From contig NC_080049.1 of NCBI RefSeq assembly GCF_026212465.1, forward strand, positions 36,062,885 to 36,126,884: 64,000 nt of DNA, written 5' to 3'. The stretch comes from Amaranthus tricolor. Lineage: Eukaryota; Streptophyta; Magnoliopsida; Caryophyllales; Amaranthaceae. Both the position numbers and the translations under genes were made by a program. Shown piece by piece: positions 1 through 13,182 of this stretch. The first letter of the stretch is position 1. Each line of letters begins with the position of its first letter. A model generated the notes under the pieces. It was not told the origin of the DNA and made no database searches. It worked only from the letters and a program-made list of their open reading frames with translations.

Positions 1-388
1 AAGAGAAGTTAGGTTAGGTGTATGGTACATAGAATAGACCATAACCCAAAAAAATGGGGCGAGTGAGAATGGTTTTATCCTTAGATATCTAAGTGAAGGG
101 CCAAAAAAGCACTAGAAATCCAAACAAGAGATTCACCTCATCTTTAAGGAGATAAGAACTTATAGGCCTAAACATTTTGTATGTTGATGCTTCTTTCTTT
201 CTTTATTATTCTTTCTCTTTCTATTTACTTTGATTTTCAATACAGATGATTGGAGATAAATTCAAGTCTTGCGTGGCTTACCATACAACCACTTAACCAA
301 TCATACGGTTCATCTCTTTTGGCATACCATTTTTGGTCCCATTTATATATATAATATATATAGTACCGTTTTGATAGAGTATATAAAA
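1..388. other. AT-rich intergenic sequence, nothing recognised
   Basis: No coding frame, RNA gene or transposon end could be recognised here. The sequence runs up to the left end of the nested Stowaway-type element. Confidence 0.4.
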
Positions 389-1187
389 CTCCCTTCTGTT
401 CCTTAATAAGGAATGTTCACGGAAATTAAGAAATATAAAAATTTTAAGATAGTGGATATACTCCCTCCGTTTGTTAATGAAATTCCTACAAAGAATATTC
501 ACGGGAATTGAAATAAATAGAATCTTTTAGATAGTAGATATATATTTTATTGAATAATAAATTTGATGAAGAAAAAGTGAGTACAATAGACATTAAAAAG
601 ATATTAAAAGAAAGTTAGTGGAAAAATATGAGGACTACAACAAATAAAAAAATGTTATAAAGTTAGTGAGAAATATGTGGGGACCATGAGGAATATATAA
701 AAATGCTTAAATAAAGATAGTAGTAGAAGATATGTGGATACCATAAGCATTATTAATATATTAAAATGAGGATAAAGAAAATTATTTTTTCTAAAATTTG
801 TAATATAAATAAAAAGATTTCTTATAGGAACAACAAATGCAACACCTTAAAATGGAAAGTGGAAACTTCTTTAGGAAACGGAGGGAATATTATTTTATTG
901 AATAATAAATTTGATAGTGTAAAAGTGAGGACCATAAACATTAAAAGTCACTTAAAAGAAAGTAAGTGAAAAAAATATAGAGAACATAACTAGTAAAAAA
1001 GTTTGTACAAAGTTAGTAAGAAATATATGTGGCTATAAAGAATATAATAATGTTAAAATGAGGTTAATGTAAGATGAACAAGGTTATTTGTCTAATATTA
1101 GTGATATAAATAGAAAGATTTCTTATGTAAACAACAAATAGAGCATCCCAAAATGGCAAATGAAAATTCTTTAAGGAACAGAGGAAG
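389..1187. mobile_element. Stowaway-like MITE (outer copy) split by a second copy of itself
   Basis: The left arm begins CTCCCTTCTGTTCC and the right arm ends GGAACAGAGGAAG before TA, giving inverted termini of the CTCCCTCCGT class typical of plant Stowaway/Tc1-Mariner MITEs. The arms (389-460 and 888-1187) join into one element homologous to the copy at 31676-32111 once the 427-bp insert at 461-887 is removed. The left target TA is degraded to AA. No coding capacity. Confidence 0.75.
461..887. mobile_element. Stowaway-like MITE (inner copy) inserted in its own relative
   Basis: It starts CTCCCTCCGTTTG and ends AAACGGAGGGAA, near-perfect inverted termini. It is flanked by TA at 459-460 and 888-889, the target duplication expected for Tc1/Mariner-type MITEs. 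The interior matches the outer element (shared blocks such as AATAATAAATTTGAT and AGAAAGTTAGTGG). Non-coding; the short open frame at 766-969 is incidental. Confidence 0.8.
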
Positions 1188-1804
1188 TATATTTTAGTTG
1201 AGTTTACACGTCATTTGATATATGATATAATATATATCAGATTATTAAGTCACAAATTTGAATCTCACCTACTTTCTCATTAAAGAGTGGAATATTTAGC
1301 GGTGTATATAAGGGAGATATGTGTTACACATTTATTATAGTCCCAAAGTCCAAGGATGCAGAGTAGGATAGTGTATATACTAAATATTAAATATTACATA
1401 TGTTAATGAATAAATCCTTGTTCGTTTAAGTTATTAGTTAAATTGGTCCTTTAACAAGTTTTTGACGATAAGGAGGTCTCCCAATCAAAACAATTGGCAT
1501 AATCCTATTATACATTTATTTTAGGCACACCTTACTATATTTCCAGTTTTTACACTATGTTTGGAAAAAAAGAAAAGTAGGAAAAGAAAGAGACGAAATC
1601 TGAAGAGATCATTCCCTCATTTAGATATCAATATTGAAATAAGAAAAAATAGAGAGAAGGAAATTAAAAGGAAGAATTCTTTAATATTTTAAACAAAATA
1701 AATCATCCCAACATTAAAGAGATTCAGAACAACATATCAATATTCCCTTCCTTTTCCTCTCTTTTCCTCCTTTCTGCTTCATTCCTTTTTCTTCTTAAAA
1801 TATA
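1188..1804. other. AT-rich intergenic sequence, nothing recognised
   Basis: No gene or repeat end could be supported in this stretch. Confidence 0.35.
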
Positions 1805-2062
1805 CTTTTTCTATTTCAAATTACTTGAAACATTAACAATATTTGCACTATTCACATATCATCTTTAATTTGTAATTAATTCTTAATCTATAAGTTCAAA
1901 TATAGTTAAGTGCGGTCTTATTTGATTTGTTTCAATGCAAAATTATTAATATCAAATTTTTATAATTTTTTATTATGCATAATTAGAGATATTTAAAATT
2001 AAACTAATACATTAAATTACGTGAAAATACAAATATCGCAAGTAATTTTGAAATGGAGGAAG
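1805..2062. mobile_element. Stowaway-type MITE, 258 bp
   Basis: The termini CTTTTTCTATTTCAAATTAC and (reverse complement of the other end) CTTCCTCCATTTCAAAATTA are inverted repeats. TA flanks both ends (1803-1804 and 2063-2064). Non-coding. Confidence 0.7.
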
Positions 2063-2505
2063 TATTATTTAAACATTAAAGTATTTAACAGATTATCTCA
2101 TATCAAATTAACATATGAGAGAATTTGATTTGGTAGGTTGATTGATCTTACTAACTTAAAAAAAATTAAATAAAAAGTTGGGTAACTTTTGTTCTATTTC
2201 CCAAAATTTCTAAAAATATTTTTATATAATAAGCATATAATTGATGATTTTTATTTTTTGGTCCCCTTTGTCCTCTATCATTATCCTCTATCATTATCTT
2301 ATAGGGTTGGTTTTCAATGGTTGAAAAATAGTCATGCGTATTGGGCAGGTGAAATCATAAATTTGAGGGCATTCAGTGTGTTTACTTTTTGTCTTAATAT
2401 TTTTAAATACGCTTTATAAAAAATTATAAAAATATATATAATAAAAAATTATACATTATACGAATCTAACGAGATCTCACATGAATATATTTTATCATCA
2501 ATACA

Positions 2506-2763
2506 CTTCCTCCGTTCCACTATACTTACTAAATTTGACTTTTCACGCAATCTAATGCGTTATTTTGATCATTTATATATTAAATTATACACGTCTAAAA
2601 ATTATAAAAAGTTAATATTATGAAAGTATGCGATTAGACGTTTCAAATAAAATCCCACTTGACTATATTTATGCTTACACATTAGTTGCAATATTTAAAA
2701 TAAGCTTAAACGATGAATAGTATCAATATTAGTAATGTAACAAGTATTTTAGAACGGAGGAAG
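2506..2763. mobile_element. Stowaway-type MITE, 258 bp
   Basis: It begins CTTCCTCCGTTCC and ends AGAACGGAGGAAG. The interior is shared with the decayed copy at 12236-12468 (both contain AATGCGTTATTTTGAT and GAATAGTATCAAT-like blocks). The flanking TA is not preserved. Non-coding. Confidence 0.65.
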
Positions 2764-2988
2764 TGTGTCTTAATAACCTTAATTAAATTTCTCTCTTCAA
2801 AATAAAATATTCTAAACGGTAAGAATATTAGGAAACGGAGGTAGTATTATGTTTCTAGGAAACAATTCAATTGATCATTGTATATATGAAATGAATTACT
2901 CTAATGTCAGTGCAAGATTAAATTAAGAACCTTTAATTGAAAGTTGAAACATTGGTTCTCATGAAAATCAAATTAATATACTATATTA

Positions 2989-4062
2989 TTTGGGAGACGC
3001 TATCGTGTATGCTATTTGCTAACGACATAGTGCTGGTAGCAGAAACTAGAGAAGAGGTTAGTAATAAATTAGATGAGTGAAGGAAAGCTTTAGAAGGCAG
3101 AGGGTTGCGCATTAGTCGTACTAAGACCGAGTATTTGTGCTGTGACTTTAGTGGGACATCACCGGTAGGTGAACCAGTAGTGTCCATTAATGAATCAGTT
3201 GTTAAAAGTACGACCAAGTACAAATATTTGGGATCGATCATTCGAAGGGATGGGGAGATTGATGGAGATGTAAATCTCGTATACAAGCGGGTTGGCTCAA
3301 GTGGCGAAAATCCACTGCAGTGCTATGTGATAGGAAATTCCCAAGCAAGTTAAAAGAAAAATTCAACCGGGGCAATCAGACCTGCTCTGCTATATGGGAC
3401 CTAATGTTTGCCGGTAAAAAAGTTTTTGAACATAAGATGGAAGTTACAGAAATACGTATGCTAAGGTGGATGTGTGAGCACACATTGATGGATCGAATTA
3501 AGAACTAAGAGTTTAGGGACAAACTAGGGATAGCTCCTATTTCTGAAAAAATGCGCAAAAATAGATTGAGATGATTTGGACATGTGCAGAGAAAGACTTT
3601 TGACACCCCTGTGAGGAGGGTAGAATGCATAATAGTAGAGGGTAAGAGGAGTTGAGGAAGATCCGGTCGAACTTGGGATGAGCAAATAAGAGTTGACTTG
3701 CATGAGTTAAATCTCTCTGAGGGTGTGACTAGGGATAGGGGTAGTTGGAGGTGCCATGTCCGTATTTAGATTACTGATGTCTTCTTAGATTACCTTTTGG
3801 TGTTCCTACTTAATTCTCTTGTTTCCTTTATTATTAGTTTTTTTGTTTTCTTTTTTGTAGTTGATTCTACTTATTTTTTATTTATAGGCTTTGTATTTAT
3901 CTTTCCTGTATAGTTACATCTCTTTATCGTTCTCGAGCCGGGGGACTCCTTTGGCCGCGCTCTCCTTTATGGGTATGAGTTGCCGCCATCCTTCCCTCCC
4001 CAAACCTGCCCATAGTTTTTCGATGAGCGGAATACATTGAGTAGGGTGATGATAATGATGAT
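2989..4062 (+). mobile_element. 5'-truncated, degenerate RTE-type LINE (reverse transcriptase 3' part)
   Basis: In pieces, the frames read as the C-terminal half of a plant RTE-clade non-LTR reverse transcriptase. Recognisable blocks are FANDIVLVAETREEV, then KYKYLGSIIRRDGEIDGDVN (3105-3353 frame), then KKVFEHKMEVTEIRMLRWMC (3320-3508 frame), then FGHVQRKTFDTPVRRVE. The catalytic (F/Y)ADD box is FAND, so its first aspartate is lost, and in-frame stops and frameshifts separate the pieces. The copy lacks the endonuclease and most of the RT, as expected of 5' truncation during target-primed integration. The 3' end is a short GATGATAATGATGAT run, like the simple-repeat tails of RTE elements. It cannot be active. 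Confidence 0.85.
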
Positions 4063-4724
4063 TTAGTAGCTAATATTTTTTCCCTTTCACTAAATGTGTT
4101 TTTCTCTTAAAATTATAAAAGATTTTTGAGAAAATAATAATTGTTTAAAAAGAGTATCTTTAGCGATACTTGTCAGATGTAATATTAAATGATAGTATTA
4201 TAAATATCTAATATACATGTATTTTCTATAAGATCTTTTATGATGGACATTCAAAAATAAATGATGAATTTGACAAGTTAGTTTTGTAATTTGCTATATA
4301 AATGCCAATCTTTACACATAAATACATAATAACACCTCTAGATGACAGGAAAGTTGATTAAATTTAATTCAGTAAAAATAAATGATAAAAAATGTTAATT
4401 CTTAAGAAAAATAAAATCAATCTAGGTAATTGTTTAAGTATTACAATTATGCAATGACCATAAATGTACATGCTATCACTAGAGTTGCTAGTGAGTTTTG
4501 CAGTTTTATATTAAGAATGTAATAACTTCAAATTCATACTCAGCTCAGCTCAGTCTTGTATAAGAGTGTCATTATGAGATATACCTATATAATTAACTCG
4601 TGTTTCTAATTGATCGCTTAAAAATTACATTTTTGGCTTATAAATTTCTTATTTTGAAATCGTCTCACCGTAAGACCATAAACACAAAGACTCATAAGTC
4701 AATTGGGCAAGCAAAAAAATACTA
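4063..4724. other. AT-rich intergenic sequence
   Basis: No gene recognised. A short block at about 4660-4678 (GTCTCACCGTAAGACC) resembles the inverted motif of the foldback element at 8781-8930 and may be a relic of it. Confidence 0.35.
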
Positions 4725-5046
4725 CTCCCTCCGTTCTTTTAAATTTGTCCACCTTACTATAACGAGTAGTTTTAAAAGTTTGTCCACTTTAAATACTTTC
4801 CTTTTTTAGAAATCTTTTTTCCCAAAGATACCCTCATTTCTCTCTCACACTCCCTTATTTCTCTAGTATATTCTTTCTCTCGCTCCTTTTTTGTTCTTTA
4901 AATTTTATTTTATTTTAATTTTCTAATAGAATTATTACTTTACACAACTATCTAATTAAAATAATACCTATTACAATAAAAAAATTTATTTTTCTTAATA
5001 AGTGTGAAAAACTCAAATTAAACAAATTTAAAATAACAGGAGGCAG
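4725..5046. mobile_element. Stowaway-type MITE, 322 bp
   Basis: It starts CTCCCTCCGTTCTTTT and ends AACAGGAGGCAG. TA flanks it at 4723-4724 and 5047-5048. Non-coding. Confidence 0.65.
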
Positions 5047-7480
5047 TAGTACTCAACGAGAATTGGTGCGTGGAATATGTACCACTCCTTATTTGTGTAG
5101 TTTGTAGCTTCAAATGCGTTCTGAATTGCATCCTCTATCACCATAAAAGAAATTCTTTTTAAAAGTTTTGTCTTCTACTCCCTGATATTAAATATATGTG
5201 TTATTTTTTTAGTTAAGTCATTTTAAATGTCTTAATTTTATTTTTAATTGTTAATTTTATTAATTTGTCCTTAAAAAACTTATTTTATTCTACTATTATA
5301 TATTTATTCATATTAACTCCACTTATCCCGTCAAAATTTAAAAATACTATATTTTCTCTCTTACTCATGTGATTTCATCTGACTTTTTAAAAGTTTGTGC
5401 AAAATTAAATAAGATAGAAATGATGAATATGAGGAAGTATAACTTTTAAATTTTTAGGTTGTAATTTTGTTTTCATTCATTCTAATTTAACTTTTAAATA
5501 AAAAATTTGTATCAATAAATCTTAAAAACGAAAATATATCTTCAAATCAAATGCAAATGTTATCGCAATACACCACAACTAACATATATACTAAAGATGA
5601 TAAAGTGTTGTTTCCGAAGGTCAGATCATGCATAAACAAGCAAAATTGTTAAACAACATAAAATAAGTCGGATGAGTAATATTATATTATTGAGGTACTA
5701 AATTGCAAATTAACTTAATTAACAATTGAATACTATAAGATATTCCCCTCTTTTTATTTTTCTTCTCATTCACTTTTTGCGCAGATTCTAATGTAAATAT
5801 AATTTTAATTTAGAGTTTTAAAATATTTTAGAATATCTATTAAACAAATCTATCAGATTTTATATGAATATATTTTTTTATATAGAACGACGAGAAATCA
5901 TAGTTAAAATTTAACGCTAATATTCGTAAAATTTATTTAAGAAGAATATAAGAAAACGAAAATAGTAAAAAAAAATTAAAAAAATAAAATAATACTCTAA
6001 AAAAGTAGGATTACATTCTAAATGAAACAGTTGTTGGGTCGTATTCTACTTTTTACATTTGAAAAAAGAAAGACATGGTAGCAAGCTAGGGAGACATAAG
6101 AGCCCCTAAAGAGAAAACTACTCAATTAACACTACAGTATAGTAGCCCTATAGCCTTCAATATTTAATTGCCAAAAAAATCCATTCTTTTTTTTTTTCAA
6201 AAAAAATTCCAATTTGTGGCTATTAAAAACTCCCTAGTCCTAATTTTATAGCCAATAATTACGAATAAAAAAAAACTTTGTAAGTTATTTTGGTTAAAAC
6301 TTATTTTCGAAAATGATTAAAATGCAAAGTTACATATTAATTGGCCTTAATTTGAGTACAAATTTATTTTGACAGTGAATATTCTTTAAATTTATAAATA
6401 AGTTACCTTTTCTTCTTTTTATTCGGATTATTAATACTTAATGTACACTTTTTAAATTTATAATAAAAACTTTCAATATTATAATGGTATGAATTTTAAA
6501 AAGTTGTATTTTCTTTTACAAGTGTTGGCACCACATGAATTCTTAGGATAAGTTAGTATATATAGTACCATATATATATAGTACCATATCCATATTTGTC
6601 AACTTTTAGCTATCCATCTATCTATATCTAACAATAAAATAGTAACCATCTAAGAACACATGTCAATTTCTCATGAGTTTAGTACATATTAGCTATCAAT
6701 CTTGATGAATGAGTCATATTCGTGCATTAGTATATTTTTATCTTTTCATTTTCTTAAACTTTTTTATTTAGTGATTTTTGATATCCTATTTTTTTTATGC
6801 ATGTGAATGATTTATTTAGAAATTTAGATATCTAATAAGTCTTAAAAAAATTTAGAATCCTTTTTCATTTAATTGGAGTCTTTTTGATATATTTTTAAAT
6901 CTTATATTTTTTTTAAATTTATTTTAAGGTTTATGAGTGTGCTCTTTTAATATAGAGTATAATTTTTTGAAATTTTCTATAGAATATTTGGTGAGCATAT
7001 CTAATATCAGTATTGGTTGCAGTGAGGAAAGACATAGAATTGATATAACTGTGTTATGTTTTCTAAATGTTACTTCCACTGTCATTAGAGTGCATTTCTT
7101 ACTATTATTGAACTCCAAATTTTCGTATTGTTACTCCCATTGTCATTATTTATTTAATTGCACTATATAAATATTTTTATTTTCTTACAAATTGGTATAA
7201 TTGCATTACATTTGTAATGGTTTTTCTATTTTGTGATTTTCAAATAAATGGATAATTATAAGATATGAAGATTAGGTGAAACCTGAGAATAAAGTTAATT
7301 AGATAAATATAGGTTAGTCATCTCCCAAATAGAACTTGGAGCAAAAATTAGGTGATACCATAGACATATGCAGCAAAAAAGTTTAGCTACAAAAAGACAA
7401 TATATTTCAAATAATTTATATTACAATATATAATCTTATACAAACTTTTGCGTTTTTAGTACAAGTTTTGTGAAAGTAAC
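5047..7480. other. AT-rich gene-free interval
   Basis: No coding sequence recognised. A probable decayed Stowaway lies near 5180-5437 (starts CTCCCTGATATTAA, ends ATGAGGAAG before TA). The short open frames at 6924-7170 overlap on opposite strands and have no protein-like features. Confidence 0.4.
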
Positions 7481-7651
7481 TAGGGTTGGCTTTGAGATTT
7501 GAGAGGCTTGATGTAAAATTTTAAAATAGGCCCCTAATTACTAAAATACTATTATAGGCCCCTAACTATTAAATATTAAAAGCATCCTTTTTCTAACTTT
7601 TTATGGACCTAGGGCACAGGCCCCTCATGCCCTCTTTTAAGACCAACACTG
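7481..7651. mobile_element. hAT-type MITE, ~171 bp (family shared with 23336 and 34961)
   Basis: It shares the order TAGGGTTGGCTTTGA, then two short direct blocks (AGGCCCCTAATTACTAAA and AGGCCCCTAACTATTAAA), with the copy at 23336-23503, which is in the opposite orientation. Inverted ends are visible (TAGGGTTGG against CCAACACTG), but no intact 8-bp target duplication remains, so this looks like an older insertion. Confidence 0.65.
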
Positions 7652-8582
7652 GATATAGATATATTGATATAAAAGGAGTGTCTTTATTTATTATAATTTT
7701 CTTATATTAAATCTTTTGAGAAATTGATTGTTGTGGCAAATTTTTTAAACTTGTATACCATCATTTTATTAAATTTATACATATATTATATAATAAATAT
7801 ATTATTGTCTTATTTATGTAGAATAATAGTATATGCATGTAAGAAAATATAAAGTATTACATTACATTCTTTACAAATATTAAATATCACTTCTTCTAAT
7901 AAAAATCTTAAATTAATGCATTTTCTTAAAAATGAATTTTTTTTTCCAATGCAAGTTAATTAACAATGAATGAAGGACATTTTAGACACTAAATTTCAAG
8001 TAACAACACCAAATATATTTAATTGATATTTTTGTATGGGTTTTATACTAAGTCTAAATTTTATTAACTGTTAATTTTATAATTAAATTTAAATTATGGA
8101 TATGAATTGCTTGGATTTGATTTATTAGAGGTTTTGATTGATATTTTTTTATTACTGATGATTTATTTATTTTTATTTAGTTGGTAAAATTGAATTCTTT
8201 ATTCAAATTGAAGTGAAGTAAGTCGTGCTTAGAGATGGGCGATATCTAATACGTATTAATGCGTGATCAATCATATGTAGTTGTTATATGGGTTAAAGGT
8301 AGGAAAAAAAACTGAAGATTTTAATATGTGATGATTATAATAATATTTATACTTTAACATGCAATATTTATACAAAAAAGTGGTTCAATAGTTATAGTTA
8401 ATAAAAGTTCTTATAAATGTATCCATTTCACTAAATTTATATATCGTTTAACTTTATTTTCCTTCGTAATGTATATTATGCCACACAAACCTATATTTTA
8501 AAATTGCGTACCAATATTAATTTTTTTATTTTATTCATCTCTTTTGATATTTTTTATTTATTTATGTAAAAGTATTAAATAA

Positions 8583-8609
8583 CCCGTACTAGCACGAGCA
8601 ATCACCTAG
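8583..8609 (+). mobile_element. Possible Helitron 3' terminus
   Basis: The sequence CCCGTACTAGCACGAG followed by CAATCACCTAG and then T fits the plant Helitron 3' pattern: a small GC-rich hairpin a few bases before CTRR, inserted before T. The matching 5' TC end was not located, so the extent upstream is unknown. Confidence 0.45.
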
Positions 8610-8780
8610 TTAGTCATCAATTACCAAAATCAATTGGTTAATTTAAGTTAGCCCTTGCGATTAGCGATCAAACGTTCAATAAATAATATATTCGTAAATC
8701 GTGATTTTCTCCGAAAGATAAAAAAGACGTCATTATATCAATCAAAATATGATTTATTGATTTATGACAAATTTTTTATT

Positions 8781-8930
8781 AAGACCGTCTCATCGTGAGA
8801 CGACTTAATATAATTTGACCAAATTTATAATTTCTTAAAATTTAATGAAAAATTTTTTTATTTAGTTAACTGTTGTGTAAATTTAATTTAGACTATTTTT
8901 ATGGACCCGTCTCACAGTGAGACGGTTTCA
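8781..8930. mobile_element. Short foldback element with GTCTCA palindromes at both ends
   Basis: Each end carries a small palindrome, CGTCTCATCGTGAGACG on the left and CGTCTCACAGTGAGACG on the right, about 125 bp apart. A degraded relative lies near 21122-21225. Non-coding; class uncertain, perhaps Mutator-related. Confidence 0.5.
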
Positions 8931-9107
8931 TTCAAGAACTACTGGTTGTTTATAGTTTGGGTAAGAGTTAATACTTAAAGAGGGAGAGTTTCCATTTTCA
9001 TTTGATTGGTTTATTTGGGCCCAACCCATCATTTTGGAAATATGATTCGGGCAAGGAAACAAGCCCATTTCACTATAAAAAACACGAATGTCAAATTATA
9101 TGAACTA

Positions 9108-9479
9108 CTCCTATAGAAAATTTGAAAACAATAAGATTAAAAATCAGAAAAAGGAACAAAATAATACAATTTTTAACTTATTTTCAAAATTAAGCGTGAA
9201 AATCTTAAATCTGTGGTTTGGATTTGTTCGCAGTTACTAACTGCGAACAGATAGTTGCATAAATACGCAACAGCTTCTTTTCCTTCTCATTTTCCTATTT
9301 CTCAAAACCCTAGCTGTTCGCGGTTTTAATAAAAAAGTCAAAGTTGTTCCCAGTTACTAAGTAGGAACAGCCCCAAACCACAGGTTTGAGAATTGCACGC
9401 TTACTTTTGAAAATAAATTGAAAGTTAAATTATTTTGTTTTTTTTTGTCTTAATGTTTTCAAATTTTCCTCCTATGAAG
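9108..9479. mobile_element. Foldback MITE with ~115-bp inverted arms, 372 bp, TA target
   Basis: The left arm (9108-9220) and right arm (9370-9479) are inverted copies. Both contain AAAATTTGAAAACA, TTATTTTCAAAA, AAGCGTG and TGTGGTTTGG in mirrored order. TA flanks it at 9106-9107 and 9480-9481. The loop holds a perfect 23-bp palindrome at 9226-9248 (GTTCGCAGTTA arms) and a decayed version at 9346-9368. Non-coding. Confidence 0.75.
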
Positions 9480-9481
9480 TA

Positions 9482-12235
9482 CTACTCAACTATTAGGATA
9501 GCATCAATTTGGTTTTGGTTGGTTTTAATGTGTTAATCCTTTTAAATATTATAATATTGTCTTTCTTTTATTTATTGTTAGTAACAATAAACAAAATCGT
9601 GGTGTTTTTTTACCTTTTACCATGTTCTTCTTTTGTTCGCTGTTTCTAACAACAAACAACATTAACCTTAGGCTTGAATATGGATGCTTATTTTAGAAAT
9701 TAAAATTTCCTGAAGCTTAACTTGAGAATTTTAAAAACTCTTTTTTCAAAATTTTCTCGTGTGAGTGAGTGTCTTTATTAGGTTGAATTGATTGTTTTCA
9801 ATTTTAGAGTGATCAATTAGAGATTGAGCTAATGGGTTTGGATTCAAATCCAAAAATTTCAAATGCTAAGATTCGAGTCCGAGTATGAATCCACCATACA
9901 ATAATGAGTATTGATCCGAGTCTAGTTGGACCCAACCCGTGATCACCTGTAAACATAAGAAAGCCAAAAAAGATACAGACACAAATGGGTGTTTAGAAAA
10001 AGGATTGATTGTAAGTTTTTTAGTTGACTTTTTAAATGTCCAATTAAAAATGCTAATTATTTTTATTGGCTTTTAATCTAATTGAACAAAGAGATTGTGA
10101 CCTATAACTCCATTCATTCTTTAATCTATATAGACATACATGTGCCTATTTGACCGACTTGATTTTTCCAAAATTTTTACTCTTGAAAAATTAGGTATGT
10201 TTGCTATGTATAATAAAAAGAAATTAAAATAAGACGATTGTATTGGACCCACTTGACATATAGATAAGTATATTTTATCATTCATAGGGTATGATTTTTT
10301 TTGTGTCGGATTGCAATATAAATGTATCATAAGCTATAATATTTTTCTGTCAAATATCTTATAGCCTGTGAATAATTTTATATATATATATTTCTAAGAT
10401 TTATATATAAATCTTATTTATTTAAGATAACTAGATATAAATTGAAAAATTGTACATCAAAAACTGCATAATTTCAATTACATAACATTGTTAGAATTAT
10501 TAACTTTTAACTTTGACTTTTTTAAATAATATATGAATTTGCACGTCAAAGATAATGATAATGTTGTGTTGGAAACTTATAATTAGTAATTCTATTACTA
10601 TATATTAATGAAGTTAATTTAATTAAAAGCAACGAACTTAATGGGTTGTTATTAATTCCAGCCTAATTCAAAGCTTATCTGTTTAGACCAACCTGACCAA
10701 CCTACTACTTATAATTCATATATGTAACCTATTTTTATTTTTTAGTACAAATCATCATTCCACAAAAACCAGCCTCCTATATTTAATAATTACACGTCAA
10801 ATAACATATATTCTAAAAACTATAATAATAAGATCTGATGGATCCCAGTAGCTTCTTAAGTAAGAATCAAAAATCATTTATGAACTTGGTCTAAATTATA
10901 GTATAAGTAATTGAAGTATAAACGAATAAAATATTATAATTAATAAATATTTTCTGCAATTTTTTTTACTTTTCCTATTTTTTTATTGGGTAAGTTCACT
11001 CTACTTGTCAGATTTCTATTTTAAGATCTACATTTATAGGTGTTCTTCTCATTTTCTTAATATTTTTAAATACCTAATATTGCATATGGGTCTAAATTTT
11101 AGGTAGTCCCCTCTAATTCTTAATATTACAGACAGCCAATATTACACATGAGTATTTTAAGTGGTTCCTTCATTTTCTTAATATTTATGTCAAAACTAAA
11201 TAAAACAGTTAAATTGAGTCGGAGGGATTTTAGTATGGGTCAAGTCCATATAAATTATATGAGATGGTTTAACTTTTTGTTTGTGTTTAAGGTAAATTTA
11301 CACGGTAAAAATATTTAGTAGAGTATAACATAAATAAATTTGTAAAGTAAAACAACCAAATAAATTTGGGCTATTGTACAATATAATAGAATTTAATCTC
11401 AAATCAAAATTATATGATATAAATATACCAACAATGTAAAACATCGAATGTCTTATACATGAATATACTTTATATATTTTTGTGTCATTTTTAGAATTCA
11501 AAAATCAATCTTGCAAATTGTTAAATTGAGTTGGACTTATTGTGAAAGTCAGTATATTATGAGGAAAAACACGAAGTGTACATACTTCATAAACTTATGA
11601 GATTTATACCATCCCAAAACCATATGATAATGGGAAGAAAGGCTTCAATAAGTTATTAAGTGCTCAGATATGGGATGAACCAACCTAACACCTTAAATTG
11701 AGTGGAACTTATTGTAAATACCAGCATATTGTCATGGAAGATACGAGATGGGATAAACCATCCCAACACAAATACTTATTAACAATTCACAATTCACAAT
11801 TCACAATACACAATACACAAAGTAAAAATTAAAAAATACATATTTTGAAGTAAAAAAGCATATTTGTCGAAAAATAAATGAAGCACCTCCGGTAATGCAT
11901 CAAGAATTTGGCATATTCATAAGTCATTTGAGAATGTACCAGAATAAATTCACTGTTACGTTTTTTCTAGAAAAAGTGTGTCGTTTCGTCAAATTTAGGT
12001 CCACACCAATACAACAAAGAGAAGAAACTCGTCGTTTTGTATAACCGCCAAAAAACGAACGAATAAAAATGAGGTGAGTTGGTCCCCTTGCCTAAAAATG
12101 TAACCCTATTAAGTGCTCCTATCAATCGTAGCAAAGAGAAAAATTATGATTTTTAAGAAAAAATAAAGATATTAGTAATAATTAAAAGAGAAAAAATAAA
12201 TTGGGTGGATGAAATTAGAAAAGAATTAGAATGTA
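9482..12235. other. AT-rich gene-free interval
   Basis: No gene recognised. Around 11784-11820 there is a short CACAATT/CACAATA tandem run. The short open frames here (10121-10330, 11298-11501) have no recognisable protein features. Confidence 0.4.
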
Positions 12236-12468
12236 CTTTTTTTGTTCTATTATATTTGCTACATTTAAATTTTTTTGTAATTTAATGCGTTATTTTGATA
12301 ATATATATAGCATTATGGATTACTAAAAATTATAAAACGTTAAAATTACAAATGTATGCAAATAAACAATTCAAATAAGATCTAACTTGAAGACAATATA
12401 TAAAATAAGTTTGAATGATAAATAGTATCAATAATCGTAATATAATGAGTTATTTAGAACAGAGGAAA
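12236..12468. mobile_element. Decayed Stowaway-type MITE
   Basis: The interior is homologous to the MITE at 2506-2763 (AATGCGTTATTTTGAT, GATAAATAGTATCAATAAT). The right end is AGAACAGAGGAAA followed by TA; the left end is CTTTTTTTGTTC preceded by TA. Confidence 0.55.
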
Positions 12469-13182
12469 TATAAATTAGATTTAAAAAGTGATGAGTTAAT
12501 AGAAATGATGCAAAATAAGTGACACGGATCAAAATAACAATTGATACAAAATAAGTATCATCTTATGCTGGGCTTGGGTTAGTTTACTTATCTTTGCTTT
12601 ATGAAAAATACTAATATGTTCATCTTGTAACGTTCTTGTTTAGAATGTGACAAGGAGTCAAATAGAATCATAATTAAGAATTAAATTTCATTATGCAAGA
12701 ATTTAGTTTATTTTAAGAGTTAATTAAAACTTAAATATGTGATTCCTATTTAGTAAAATGAGTTAGATAAATAAAATTATTTTTGTAAGAAAAAAGTTTC
12801 AAAATAGAAAGATTCAAACTACGATGAATTTTGTAAAATTTCCATATGGAAAAAAATGAAAAAAAGCAAATAAAAAACTAAGGTGAGTAGACATGACTGA
12901 TTTTGATAAAAGAGGAGAAAACCTATTAATACTTTAAAGAAAAAATGAAAAATACAAATACAAAATTTTGAAAAAATTAAAACTTTAACAAAAAGCATCA
13001 ATTAAATTATTCCAATTTTCTCTCCTCAGAATTTCTTGCCTTCCATTTTGCTACTCAAACAAGGATTTTTCTCCCTCTAAATCCTTCTTCATCCTTTCCC
13101 TCCATTTTCTTCTATCCAAACACACCCGTAATGCTATGTTTAGGGAAAAATTTTCATGATTCTAATATGTCATTATATGACA

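Noticed and set aside
9226..9368. Two spaced palindromes considered as a CRISPR-like array
   Set aside because: There are only two units, one degenerate, inside a MITE in a plant nuclear context.
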